Below, piece by piece: positions 56,114 to 64,000 of a DNA stretch of 64,000 bases. The position numbers and the translations under genes were made by a program. Below the pieces are notes generated by a model, which saw only the letters and a list, made by a program, of their open reading frames with translations, did not search any database and was not told where the DNA came from. The number at the start of each line of letters is the position of its first letter. Position 1 is the stretch's first letter. Source of the stretch: Balneola sp. MJW-20 (GTDB lineage Bacteria; Bacteroidota; Rhodothermia; Balneolales; Balneolaceae); assembly GCF_040811775.1 (NCBI RefSeq), contig NZ_JBFNXW010000001.1:620001-684000 (forward strand), read 5' to 3'.

Positions 56114-56116
56114 AGC

Positions 56117-56230
56117 ATTACGTATAGGAGCGAATATCTGGAGAGATGGTGGAAAAAAAAGAAAGGAGCACGGGTATCAGCCGCACTCCCATTATACGTT
56201 GGCTTTTTCGGGGTACAAATTCTAACGAAT
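56117..56230 (+). ncRNA. Candidate small structured RNA, unit 3 (degenerate)
   Basis: Third, most divergent copy. It retains the ATTA and AGCGA elements upstream, a variable hairpin with stem GGAGxxCGG/CCGxxCTCC (56165-56173 and 56181-56189, two mismatches) and the constant hairpin (arms 56197-56207 and 56217-56227, nine of eleven pairs with two mismatches), loop TCGGGGTAC. No terminator follows; the last bases run into a region ahead of the recD 3' end. Probably a decaying copy. Confidence 0.5.
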
Positions 56231-56298
56231 CAAATATTCACAGTTGTATATACCGTTTACCCAAAAATGTTTCTGATCAGTAATAATAATGCCTTAGT

Positions 56299-58074
56299 TT
56301 ATCTTAGTTTAAAAGCTAACCCACTGTTTCTTGTTATGGGGTTATTTACAGCATGAGTAATCATATCTTGATTCCCAACTAAAAGAACAGATTTCCTGGC
56401 TCTTGTTACAGATGTATATAACAGTTCTCTGGAAACATGACCGAAATTATCCTTGGATGGTAATATAACTGCAACATTTTCAAATTCAGATCCCTGACTT
56501 TTATGAATAGTAGTAGCATATGCTGCTTCATATGAATTTAGCTTTTGCACCGGCACAGAATGATCCTGCTGATTTTCGAAAACGACATAAGATTGCCCGT
56601 CTATGAAAGAGCAAATACCCTGTTCTCCGTTTCTGATACCAGTCATATTATCATTCTTGGTTGATAATATAATTCTACCGTCATACCATTCTCGATTTTC
56701 TGAAACCCCTTCTATTATCTTTATCCTTTTTTCGATAGTGTCATTGAGCTGCGCGACACCATAAAACCCGTTTCTTATTGCACATAAAATCTTCTTTTGT
56801 TTTGATATTTCAAAGAAATCTTTTGTATTAATCACATCTTTATGAAGATTTACTCCAAATTCATTAACAACCTCATCATGAATGAGCCTTAGGTCTGAAA
56901 CCCATCTTACATCATTCAGGTTATTGTTATTTAATATCTTAAATAGGTTCTTTGTATCCCCTTTTCTGATCGATTCCGACAACATTTTTATCCCGCTGTT
57001 CTCAGAAAACCGATATGTATTTTTTAAAAAAACTACCGAATCGTTGATGGGAAATGACCTCTGACCAATATTATTTTTTACATCAGTCCACCTGCTTAAT
57101 AATGCTGAAATTGTATGAGAAAACCCTTCAGACCCTCTGCAAATGTCACCAAGTAGTGACCCAGCTTCGACAGAAGCAAGTTGATCTTTATCTCCCAGGA
57201 AAATTACTTTAGTGTCTAAAGTAATGGCTCTCAGTAAATTAAACCAAAGACCTGCATCAAGCATTGATGCTTCATCGATGATTATGACTTCATACGGAAG
57301 TTTCCTGGATTCATTATACCGGAATTCAGATCCAAATCGATCAGCTCCAAGTAGTTTATGAACTGTAATCGCTTCATTTGGTATGTTTAGGTTAGATTGC
57401 CCGAGATCACCCAAACCGGCTTTGATTGAATCCATCAGTTTTTGAGCCGCTTTCCCGGTGGGGGCACAAACTGCAATCCTGGGATCCTCTGGAGAGGATC
57501 TTAATAAAGCGTTCAAGATCTTTATAACCGTATAGGTTTTACCCGTACCGGGGCCGCCTGTGATAAAGAGAAGATTCTTAATGAGTGCCAAGGCTATTGA
57601 TACCTTTTGCTCATTATTAAGATTATCCTCAGACCGAAATAACTCATCTAATACCTCTATCTCTTTCTCAGTAAGCTCATTTATGACTTTTGCCTTTTCA
57701 GATAAGATTTCGGCTATAAAGTTTTCGTAAACCCAATATTTCTGGAGATAAAGGCGGTTATCTTCAAAAACAAACGGCGTCTTCCCGTCTGTGCTTACCA
57801 GATCTGATTCCATGATTTCGGATACCCATTCTGATATCTTATTATCAGTAAATTTCTCTAGGTATGGATAGCTGAAACTATTACGAAGTGTCTTTGGGTC
57901 AAGTTTTAGGCAGGTATGACCATTCTGAACCGACTCAACTGCCAGTATACCTAACAACAGTATCCCTTCCCCTATTTCTGGCTCCATTTCTTTTAACAGA
58001 TACGTGTATTGATAACTCAGAGGATGGAGCTCACCACTTTCATACCAGCTGTTAATAATATCTGTTATGTTCAT
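56299..58074 (-). CDS. recD: Exodeoxyribonuclease V alpha subunit
   Basis: 5'-3' helicase subunit of RecBCD, 591 residues (E. coli RecD is 608). Walker A is GGPGTGKT (173-180), followed by VIIDEASMLD, FLGDKDQLASVEAGSLLGD and the C-terminal AYATTIHKSQGSEF and LYTSVTRARKSVLLVG. Start overlaps the recB stop by four bases. It is the last gene of the recCBD operon and no clear terminator was seen behind it on -. Confidence 0.93.
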   Translation of the reverse strand: MNITDIINSWYESGELHPLSYQYTYLLKEMEPEIGEGILLLGILAVESVQNGHTCLKLDPKTLRNSFSYPYLEKFTDNKISEWVSEIMESDLVSTDGKTPFVFEDNRLYLQKYWVYENFIAEILSEKAKVINELTEKEIEVLDELFRSEDNLNNEQKVSIALALIKNLLFITGGPGTGKTYTVIKILNALLRSSPEDPRIAVCAPTGKAAQKLMDSIKAGLGDLGQSNLNIPNEAITVHKLLGADRFGSEFRYNESRKLPYEVIIIDEASMLDAGLWFNLLRAITLDTKVIFLGDKDQLASVEAGSLLGDICRGSEGFSHTISALLSRWTDVKNNIGQRSFPINDSVVFLKNTYRFSENSGIKMLSESIRKGDTKNLFKILNNNNLNDVRWVSDLRLIHDEVVNEFGVNLHKDVINTKDFFEISKQKKILCAIRNGFYGVAQLNDTIEKRIKIIEGVSENREWYDGRIILSTKNDNMTGIRNGEQGICSFIDGQSYVVFENQQDHSVPVQKLNSYEAAYATTIHKSQGSEFENVAVILPSKDNFGHVSRELLYTSVTRARKSVLLVGNQDMITHAVNNPITRNSGLAFKLR

Positions 58075-61000
58075 GATGACAAGATCTTTGAAAGTGACTC
58101 AATGTCTTTTGCATCCGGACGATCAAAATATATACCGGTTCTGTGATCCATCTTCATTCCCCTCAGATAGAGATAAAAAACACCACCGAAGTGCTTTTCA
58201 TAGTTGTATTCTTTAACCCTCGTGCTTAAAAACTTATCCAACGCAACTGTATATATATGGTACTGAATATCATATTTAGACGACCGTATGCTGTTTTTTA
58301 AAGCTGATGGGTAATAGTCGTCTATTGTATCACCTAAATAATTTGATTTATAGTCCGCTATATAGTATTTGCCTTCCCATCTGAAAATAAGGTCAACAAA
58401 TCCTTTTAAATACCCCATTAAAGCATCAATTGATTCATCTATATGATTGTACTGCAGCAATTTATATATTTTGCTCACATCAGAAGATCTGATCGGAAAA
58501 TGAAATTCCATCTCTTTGAGAGTATCATTTGGCTCAAGATCTGTAAGTTTGATACTCTTGATTCCAAGATCTGTATTTAAACATTCCCAAATCCACTTTC
58601 TAAGCAGATTAGCCCAGCCTGAATCAAAATTATACTGTTCTAGTTTATCAATTATTATCTCATTCAGTGCATCGATATTACTAAAGTCTGCAAACTCCAG
58701 GATATCATGTAATAAACTGCCGGAAAGAGCTCCCTTAGGAAAATTAAATGGATTACGCTCTTTCCTGTCATTATCATTATCGATGGATTCGCTATCATCT
58801 ATATCACGAAATCTGTTGACTTCCTCTTGAGTACCCAGTCTGTTAAGCCAGGAATAACTGATGATCTTTTTCTTTACATATATATCATCTCTGTTCAAAG
58901 TTCGTGCTTCAGAAATATTATTAAGCTCTTTGACTGGCCAATTCTTTTTTACAGAAGCTTTACTCTTATCTTCATCACTAACCTTGATGATCTTATGGTA
59001 AAGATCGGCAACCTGATCCGGTGCAATCTTTTCGGGCTTCCCGCTGCCAATATTATCTGATAAATTATTGTTTAATTGATCAGAGCTCTGAACCAGAGCG
59101 CCAATTGGACTTAAATAAAGATCTGAATAGTCTGGAAGAAAGATAACGCAAGCATTTTTTGCCCTGGTCAGCGCGACATACATTAATCTTACGGACTCAG
59201 AAAGATCATTCCGGAATGCAATTAATTCATTGGCTTTTCGGTCTTCTGAGATATCCTTTTTCCGAATATCCAGTATTCTGCGATCCTCTTTGTGAAGATA
59301 TAATATCCCTTCACCTTTATTCGGTGGATTTACAGGAGTCCACAAAAAGGGGTTGATTACTACTGGAAATTCCAGACCTTTGGAAGCATGAATGGTTATT
59401 ATCTGAATAAGGTCTTCATCATTTTCCAGTCTTATCTCTTCTGCTTCACTATTTCCCGGATCATTTATATGTGATGAGAGAGTTTTTAACAAAGCAGCCG
59501 GCTCTGACTGACTCCCCCTCTCCAACCTCAGGAGCTGTTCTTTCAAATGCCTGTAATTAGTCAATTTACGGTATGCATTTGAATACTTACCCAGCTTTTT
59601 TTGCACTTCAAAATAAGATTCAATTAACTGCATAGCCGATGAAATACCGGACTGAAACCACTCCTCTCTTATTTCCTGGAAATTACTGAGAATTTCATTC
59701 ACTCTATTTGAGGAACTACTTAATTCATTCAGATCATGAAAACTCATTCCCACATAATCTGTAGACAATGCAGCCTTAACAAATGGCTCGTATTCAAAAT
59801 TTAAAACAGCACTTAGCAGTATTAAGAGCTCCTTTGCCTCATAACTTTGATATATACTGTCTTTTACTCTGAGAACACTAAATAAGCCAGCTTCTCTTAG
59901 TTTGTTTTGGACCAATTCGCCTTGAAACCGATCTCGTACTAGAACAGCAATATCCTTCTCCGCAACGGGCCTGTTGGCCAGCGAGAATCCCTGCTTTTCA
60001 TCCAGCAGTTTTAGAATGTGATTTACCGCAGCATCAGAGACTCTTTCAGTTGCATCTCCTTTATTCATTACAGTTTCATCCTTAACTCTAATCAAATACA
60101 ATTCATCCGCTTCTTCTCCATTATGATAAAAACCAGAAGCTGTTGAATTCTCCGGTGACTGTACGGTCTGATATTGCAGTGATGAAAGAATAAAAGGATC
60201 TTCGAACGAACTAAATATTCTATTATATGAGTTAAGTAAGCCATTGTTAGATCTGTAGTTATAAAATAGTCCGTAGCGTTTTTCGGGAGAAATTACTTTT
60301 TTTGTATCTATATAGGTATATATATCTGCCCCCCTGAAACCATATATCGATTGCTTTGGGTCTCCGATCATAAACAAGCAGTTCTTATCCTCAAAGGAAT
60401 AGATCTTATCAAATATTTCATATTGGACGGGATCTGTGTCCTGAAACTCATCTACGAGTGCGATCGGATATTTCGCAGCAATAAGCTTTGCTAATTTTTG
60501 ACCCGGATCGTTATTTAGTTTGCTCCATACTTTTCCTAAAAGATCATCATAGGTCAGCACATTCATTTGCTCTTTCAGCCTGTTTAGTATCTCTTTTGTT
60601 CTCAAGGATGCCAGTGAAATAAACTGATGGATACTGCCCTTGAGTACATCTGCACGATTGATAAACTGATCAATAAGCTGAAATATCTTCAGATTTGGTG
60701 CTTCATGCCCTTTTTTAACACTTGAAGGCATAGCCTGGCCAAATTTATCGAGCTGAATAAAATGATCTATTGATGGTCGATCCTGAGAAATCCAGTTTAG
60801 AAAGTAACCGTAATATTCATCTTTCTTATTACTGCGGTATTTATTGCCATTGAGAGTATTGCCGAATAAAAGGCTTTTGAGTTCTCTTTCCTCTTGTTCA
60901 AAAGCTGACTTTATCTGCTGATATGTGTTGTTTAAATGGGCCAGTTCTTCAGAGAGAGATTCCAGGTCTAAAGGCTCTGGAATAACCTCAGCATAAGGTC

Positions 61001-61592
61001 GTGAATAAATGATTTTAAGCCTTTTTGCAAGTTCTTCAGGTCCAATATTATTAGCTGATAAGAGGTCAATAAGCTGTTCTTCCGAGTGGCTGAGTTCACT
61101 ACTTAAAAAAGACCTCCAAAACTCATCTACAGCATCTTGCAGTAAATCACTTCCGTTTGTAAGCATTTCAAAATCAGCTGAAACACCAAACATCACATTC
61201 AATTCAGTCAATAATCGGTTGCAAAAGGCATGAATGGTGTATATTGATGCTTCATCAAATTTATCGAGCTTTTCCTGAAGTTCCTCTGCTTTGCTTTGCT
61301 CGTAATGTTCTTTTAGTCCCTTCAGAAAGTCATCCTCTCCTGCATCCTTTCCTCTAAGAATTTCTATGGATTCACGAACCCGGTTTCGAATACGTTGTTT
61401 AAGCTCTGCGGTGGCTGCTTCTGTAAAAGTAACAACCAGAATATCAGCCGGATTTAATGTGGTTTCCAGTAAGATTCTAACATATAGAGATGTGATCGTA
61501 TATGTTTTCCCCGTCCCGGCAGATGCTTCGATCAGGTGTCTTCCGTTCAGCTGGCATTTAAATACATCAAAATCATTTAAGGGATCATTCAT
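58071..61592 (-). CDS. recB: Exodeoxyribonuclease V beta subunit
   Basis: 3'-5' helicase and nuclease of RecBCD, 1173 residues, near the usual size. Helicase motifs: ASAGTGKT (23-30), YDDLLGKVW, LVDEFQDTDPVQYEIF, GDPKQSIYGFRGADIYTY, TIHASKGLEFPVV and VRLMYVALTRAKNACV. Nuclease domain at the C-terminus has Asp1067 (GFVDLIF), then DYKSN with Asp1080 and Lys1082, and a downstream QYHIYT motif, so it should be catalytically active. It directly abuts recC and overlaps recD. Confidence 0.95.
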   Translation of the reverse strand: MNDPLNDFDVFKCQLNGRHLIEASAGTGKTYTITSLYVRILLETTLNPADILVVTFTEAATAELKQRIRNRVRESIEILRGKDAGEDDFLKGLKEHYEQSKAEELQEKLDKFDEASIYTIHAFCNRLLTELNVMFGVSADFEMLTNGSDLLQDAVDEFWRSFLSSELSHSEEQLIDLLSANNIGPEELAKRLKIIYSRPYAEVIPEPLDLESLSEELAHLNNTYQQIKSAFEQEERELKSLLFGNTLNGNKYRSNKKDEYYGYFLNWISQDRPSIDHFIQLDKFGQAMPSSVKKGHEAPNLKIFQLIDQFINRADVLKGSIHQFISLASLRTKEILNRLKEQMNVLTYDDLLGKVWSKLNNDPGQKLAKLIAAKYPIALVDEFQDTDPVQYEIFDKIYSFEDKNCLFMIGDPKQSIYGFRGADIYTYIDTKKVISPEKRYGLFYNYRSNNGLLNSYNRIFSSFEDPFILSSLQYQTVQSPENSTASGFYHNGEEADELYLIRVKDETVMNKGDATERVSDAAVNHILKLLDEKQGFSLANRPVAEKDIAVLVRDRFQGELVQNKLREAGLFSVLRVKDSIYQSYEAKELLILLSAVLNFEYEPFVKAALSTDYVGMSFHDLNELSSSSNRVNEILSNFQEIREEWFQSGISSAMQLIESYFEVQKKLGKYSNAYRKLTNYRHLKEQLLRLERGSQSEPAALLKTLSSHINDPGNSEAEEIRLENDEDLIQIITIHASKGLEFPVVINPFLWTPVNPPNKGEGILYLHKEDRRILDIRKKDISEDRKANELIAFRNDLSESVRLMYVALTRAKNACVIFLPDYSDLYLSPIGALVQSSDQLNNNLSDNIGSGKPEKIAPDQVADLYHKIIKVSDEDKSKASVKKNWPVKELNNISEARTLNRDDIYVKKKIISYSWLNRLGTQEEVNRFRDIDDSESIDNDNDRKERNPFNFPKGALSGSLLHDILEFADFSNIDALNEIIIDKLEQYNFDSGWANLLRKWIWECLNTDLGIKSIKLTDLEPNDTLKEMEFHFPIRSSDVSKIYKLLQYNHIDESIDALMGYLKGFVDLIFRWEGKYYIADYKSNYLGDTIDDYYPSALKNSIRSSKYDIQYHIYTVALDKFLSTRVKEYNYEKHFGGVFYLYLRGMKMDHRTGIYFDRPDAKDIESLSKILSS

Positions 61593-64000
61593 CTATCTGA
61601 TACTATTGAAATAAGGTTCCCAGAATTTCATTGCATTGTCTTTAAATGCAGCTTCGGTTAGAGGGTCTCTGCCCTTCCATAATAATCTAAAGTGATAATC
61701 AACTTGCTCACCCCTCACATGGGAATTACCCGAATATTGCAATTGTGCATCCTCTGTAGCTTTTTCTTCGGACTTGCCAGACATGACAGCCTTGGTGTAG
61801 CTTTTTGATGATTCGGGAAAAAAATTAAGATCTGAAATGGAATTCAGAAGTTTGAACCAGCTTACCAGTCTCTCGAGCGATTCTATGGGTTTCTCTGAAA
61901 TATGCTCAATGTTCTTGATGGCTGAGCTTGAAGACTCCTTGTACCAGAAAGTAGCTGATCTTACGGACGGATCTGCGACTGAGACAAGCAAGTATTTCAG
62001 CCAGTGATCAACAAGAACAGATGCTTTATCCTTACCTACTCTGAAGGAAACATATTGATCCCCAAAAACACCCCCTATCTCGCCAACAATTTTTATTCCG
62101 CTAATATCCAGATCGAGTAAAATCTCTCTTTCCACTTCATTTTGCTGAAAATTTACTGCTTCAAGCAAACTGTCAATAATCCGGATCTCATCATTGACTT
62201 GATTCATATTAAATTGGTCCCCGGTAATTAAATTACTCGCTTCCAGATATCTTAGAACCTCTGATTCCTCGAATCCTTTATTCTTAAACTTGAATATTGC
62301 CTGGTCTAATAGATATTTATTGAGGCCTTTTATCTCAAAATTCTCCCTTTCTTTTAAATGGAACTGATCGTCTCTAAAGTCAATACCAACCGTCTTTTTA
62401 AGATAATACCGGGCAGGATTCACAAAGAATGATACCAGTTCTGAAAAATGAATTTCTTCCTCAATTTCAATTCGGGGTAACTCATCCCGATCAATGAATA
62501 CCGGAATAACATCTTCTGCATTGATCTCCTGAAGTATTTGAGCACTGTAATGATCATAAGAAGGATCAAGCATTCCATTAAAGTATTTACTTGAAAATGG
62601 ATGTAAGGGATGCTCAATAAATTGAAATTCATTGTCCTCAGCTAACTTGTCCATTAGTTGCTGGATCAATATAGAAGGCAGCATTTCCCGGTCATTTTGC
62701 TGGTCCTTCCCAATAAAAGTAATGATCAATGATTCACCAGCAGCTGATATAGTTTCTGCAAACCAAAGACAGTCATCTTCTTTCTGTATCCTATCTCCCA
62801 ACTCCGGTTGACTGTTAATGATATCAAATTCTGGGCGAATATCTTTTCTTGGAAACGTACCTTCATTCATTCCCATGATGGCAATAACTTTAAATGGTAC
62901 AGCCCTGTAAGGTATATAGGTACTAACCGTTATTCCCTGACCAAAGCGGCCTGACCTGGCCTTTATTCCAGGTAATTGATCGGAAAACCAACGACTAAAT
63001 TGTCTGAATGTGATTTCCACAGGATCATTGTGGTATTTAGCCTGAGATAAAAGTTTTCTGATCAATTGGTTTAATTTACCGGGATGGTCAGAGTGATCAT
63101 CACCAGTATTCAGAAAATCCTGGCTAAGGTCTGAAATCCAGTTTAACCAGGTTCGTATTTCTCGGGATTTTTCACTGAATTTCTTATGCTTTTCAATAAG
63201 TCGAAGCATTTCAGAAAATCCGGATAGACTATCAGAATCGGCAATGGATCCTGCTCCCTGATAAGGCACCATTCCTTTGTAAATAGTCAGGTCAGCAGGC
63301 TCCATGATAAATCCCAACATCATTTGCGACAGACCTTTTTTCCATGAATAAGGAGTGTTAAAACTATGACCCAATCCATGGAAAACATTGTTATCACTGA
63401 TCCATTTTTCTAACCGGAATACTTCATCCTCCGTTAAACCGAACCTTTTCTTCAGTAATGGATCCATAAACAACTCGGAAATCCAGCCGGATTTAAAATC
63501 ACTTTTAAGCAACTTTAGTAACAGCTCGATGGAATCGGAAGGTTCAGGTTGACCTGATAAGGTCATGTCGGATACTGATAAATGCTTCCCTCTTTCAGCA
63601 TCAGTAAAAATTCCTTTAATGAGTGGGGCATATATCTCAGGATCCGGAACTAATATTAAAATGTCCTCCAGATCCAATGATCGGTCATCCTCTAAACACC
63701 TTAGAATATCATTTTTCAGGACCTCAGTCTCACGTTCCGGACTATGGCATGAATGGATATGGATATTCCCGGGAAGTTCGATCTTCTCTTGGGTTTTTTT
63801 TATTGATATTTCTGATTTGATTGATTTTGCACGTTCATACAGGTAATCCAGCTGGTCTTTTTTCACCTTTGTCCATTTACTGATCAGTGAATGAACACCT
63901 ACTGAATCTGAAAGAACTTCAAAAGCATATAAGTTCAGGTTAATTCGACCCGCAAGTTCAGCAAAAAGGTCCATCTGCGGTTTAGAAGTATGAGATATTC
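61593..64000 (-). CDS. recC: Exodeoxyribonuclease V gamma subunit, 5' end outside window
   Basis: The frame has no stop to the window end and the in-frame upstream text (ISHTSKPQMDLFAEL) resembles the internal RecC helix FxxSxLPPxxLxxLxxLA, so Met at 63974 is internal and the N-terminal part (about 240-300 residues) lies beyond the window. Visible: VSTYIPYRAVPFKVIAIMGMNEGTFPR, the RecC hallmark, and the C-terminal nuclease-like domain (FFVNPARYYLKKTVGID) that recognises Chi. It is the upstream gene of recCBD on -. Confidence 0.9.
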   Translation of the reverse strand, partial: ISHTSKPQMDLFAELAGRINLNLYAFEVLSDSVGVHSLISKWTKVKKDQLDYLYERAKSIKSEISIKKTQEKIELPGNIHIHSCHSPERETEVLKNDILRCLEDDRSLDLEDILILVPDPEIYAPLIKGIFTDAERGKHLSVSDMTLSGQPEPSDSIELLLKLLKSDFKSGWISELFMDPLLKKRFGLTEDEVFRLEKWISDNNVFHGLGHSFNTPYSWKKGLSQMMLGFIMEPADLTIYKGMVPYQGAGSIADSDSLSGFSEMLRLIEKHKKFSEKSREIRTWLNWISDLSQDFLNTGDDHSDHPGKLNQLIRKLLSQAKYHNDPVEITFRQFSRWFSDQLPGIKARSGRFGQGITVSTYIPYRAVPFKVIAIMGMNEGTFPRKDIRPEFDIINSQPELGDRIQKEDDCLWFAETISAAGESLIITFIGKDQQNDREMLPSILIQQLMDKLAEDNEFQFIEHPLHPFSSKYFNGMLDPSYDHYSAQILQEINAEDVIPVFIDRDELPRIEIEEEIHFSELVSFFVNPARYYLKKTVGIDFRDDQFHLKERENFEIKGLNKYLLDQAIFKFKNKGFEESEVLRYLEASNLITGDQFNMNQVNDEIRIIDSLLEAVNFQQNEVEREILLDLDISGIKIVGEIGGVFGDQYVSFRVGKDKASVLVDHWLKYLLVSVADPSVRSATFWYKESSSSAIKNIEHISEKPIESLERLVSWFKLLNSISDLNFFPESSKSYTKAVMSGKSEEKATEDAQLQYSGNSHVRGEQVDYHFRLLWKGRDPLTEAAFKDNAMKFWEPYFNSIR

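Larger units (their letters stand above)
55943..56114 (+). ncRNA. Candidate small structured RNA, unit 2
   Basis: Same order as unit 1. Variable hairpin stem GAGGTG/CACCTC (56017-56022 with 56032-56037, 9-base loop), different in sequence from unit 1. Constant hairpin is a perfect 10-pair stem (56047-56056 with 56066-56075) with loop ACGGGGTAT. Compared with unit 1 an A-T pair has become G-C and a G.U has become A-T, so pairing is retained through substitutions. Terminator follows at 56079. Function unknown. Confidence 0.6.
55654..56298. other. 645-base gap containing three structured repeat units
   Basis: No open reading frame of note. It contains the FKBP terminator followed by three tandem diverged copies of a structured element with + strand terminators after copies 1 and 2. 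The individual units are listed separately. Confidence 0.8.

Noticed and set aside
55816..56227. Hairpins could be integron attC sites or a REP/MITE repeat
   Set aside because: The core GTTG..CAAC orientation is the reverse of an attC RYYYAAC..GTTRRRY layout and the hairpins are too short; no integrase or transposase is nearby. A REP-like element remains possible, but matched terminators and + strand G.U pairs favour RNA.
55718..56230. CRISPR array
   Set aside because: Units are 110-170 bases, diverged, unequally spaced, and lack short identical repeats with uniform spacers; no cas gene is present.
61593..64000. RecC unusually short at 793 residues
   Set aside because: The frame stays open to the window end and the visible start matches internal RecC text, so the protein is merely truncated by the window.
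56299..64000. RecBCD as a novel nuclease-helicase defence system
   Set aside because: Order, sizes and motifs are those of ordinary exonuclease V, and no additional gene is inserted.

Overview
The window is a gene-dense bacterial chromosome segment of moderate to low GC (roughly 40 percent by eye), with about 60 protein genes, short gaps and many 1-8 base overlaps. The content (abundant lipoproteins, TonB with a DUF-rich envelope, FMN-dependent isopentenyl diphosphate isomerase, tandem SurA-like isomerases, MoxR next to a membrane VWA protein, many TGA/TAA-ATG overlaps, visible AGGAGG ribosome sites) fits the Balneolota/Rhodothermota part of the Bacteroidota group. That placement is inference from gene content; there is no rRNA gene here to confirm it. 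No tRNA, rRNA, insertion sequence, prophage or CRISPR array was found.

Layout. 1-5.2 kb: isoprenoid and envelope genes on + (SDR fragment, fni, prenyl synthase, bamD, nadD, LD-carboxypeptidase). 5.2-7.1 kb: two - strand genes (D-threonine aldolase-like, class B-like acid phosphatase lipoprotein). 7.2-10.8 kb: a tight + operon of retropepsin-like protease, rimK, a zinc deacylase, a DUF952-like protein and a lipid kinase, followed by tonB. 11.5-15.8 kb: - strand response regulator, then der-nuoI-DinB-like-membrane protein-PrxQ. 16-20.2 kb: UvrD-like helicase (-), thymidine kinase and nucleoside transporter (+). 20.2-27.5 kb: three consecutive parvulin/SurA-type periplasmic foldases, MoxR ATPase and a VWA membrane protein (+). 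27.5-32.7 kb: phosphatase, an uncharacterised envelope pair, apt, tadA, an acyltransferase and a hydrolase.

32.7-44.8 kb is a complete-looking type IV pilus locus on -: major pilin, a Wzy_C/O-antigen ligase-type membrane protein, second pilin, PilC, PilB, a cyclic-nucleotide-binding protein, PilT, a fused PilM-PilN with an acidic insert, PilO and a secretin carrying an extra SPOR-like C-terminus. The pilin has its own sigma70-type promoter, a leader of about 150 nt and a strong terminator. No prepilin peptidase is in the window.

44.9-55.7 kb holds mixed housekeeping and envelope genes (MFS transporter, Ig-like lipoprotein, SUI1-like factor, HELLH metallopeptidase, DUF4920, Nei glycosylase, Cys-rich beta-propeller, alkaline phosphatase, DEAD-box helicase, FKBP). 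56.3-64 kb is recC-recB-recD on -, with recC running off the window.

The most unexpected signal is the 645-base gap between the FKBP gene and recD (55654-56298). It contains three tandem diverged copies of a structured element: a variable hairpin followed by a conserved 10-11 bp hairpin whose 9-nt loop is always NYGGGGTAY. Copies 1 and 2 also share a 35-base upstream box and each ends in its own intrinsic terminator. Paired-base covariation and G.U pairs that only work on the + strand argue that these are small RNAs, of a kind I do not recognise.
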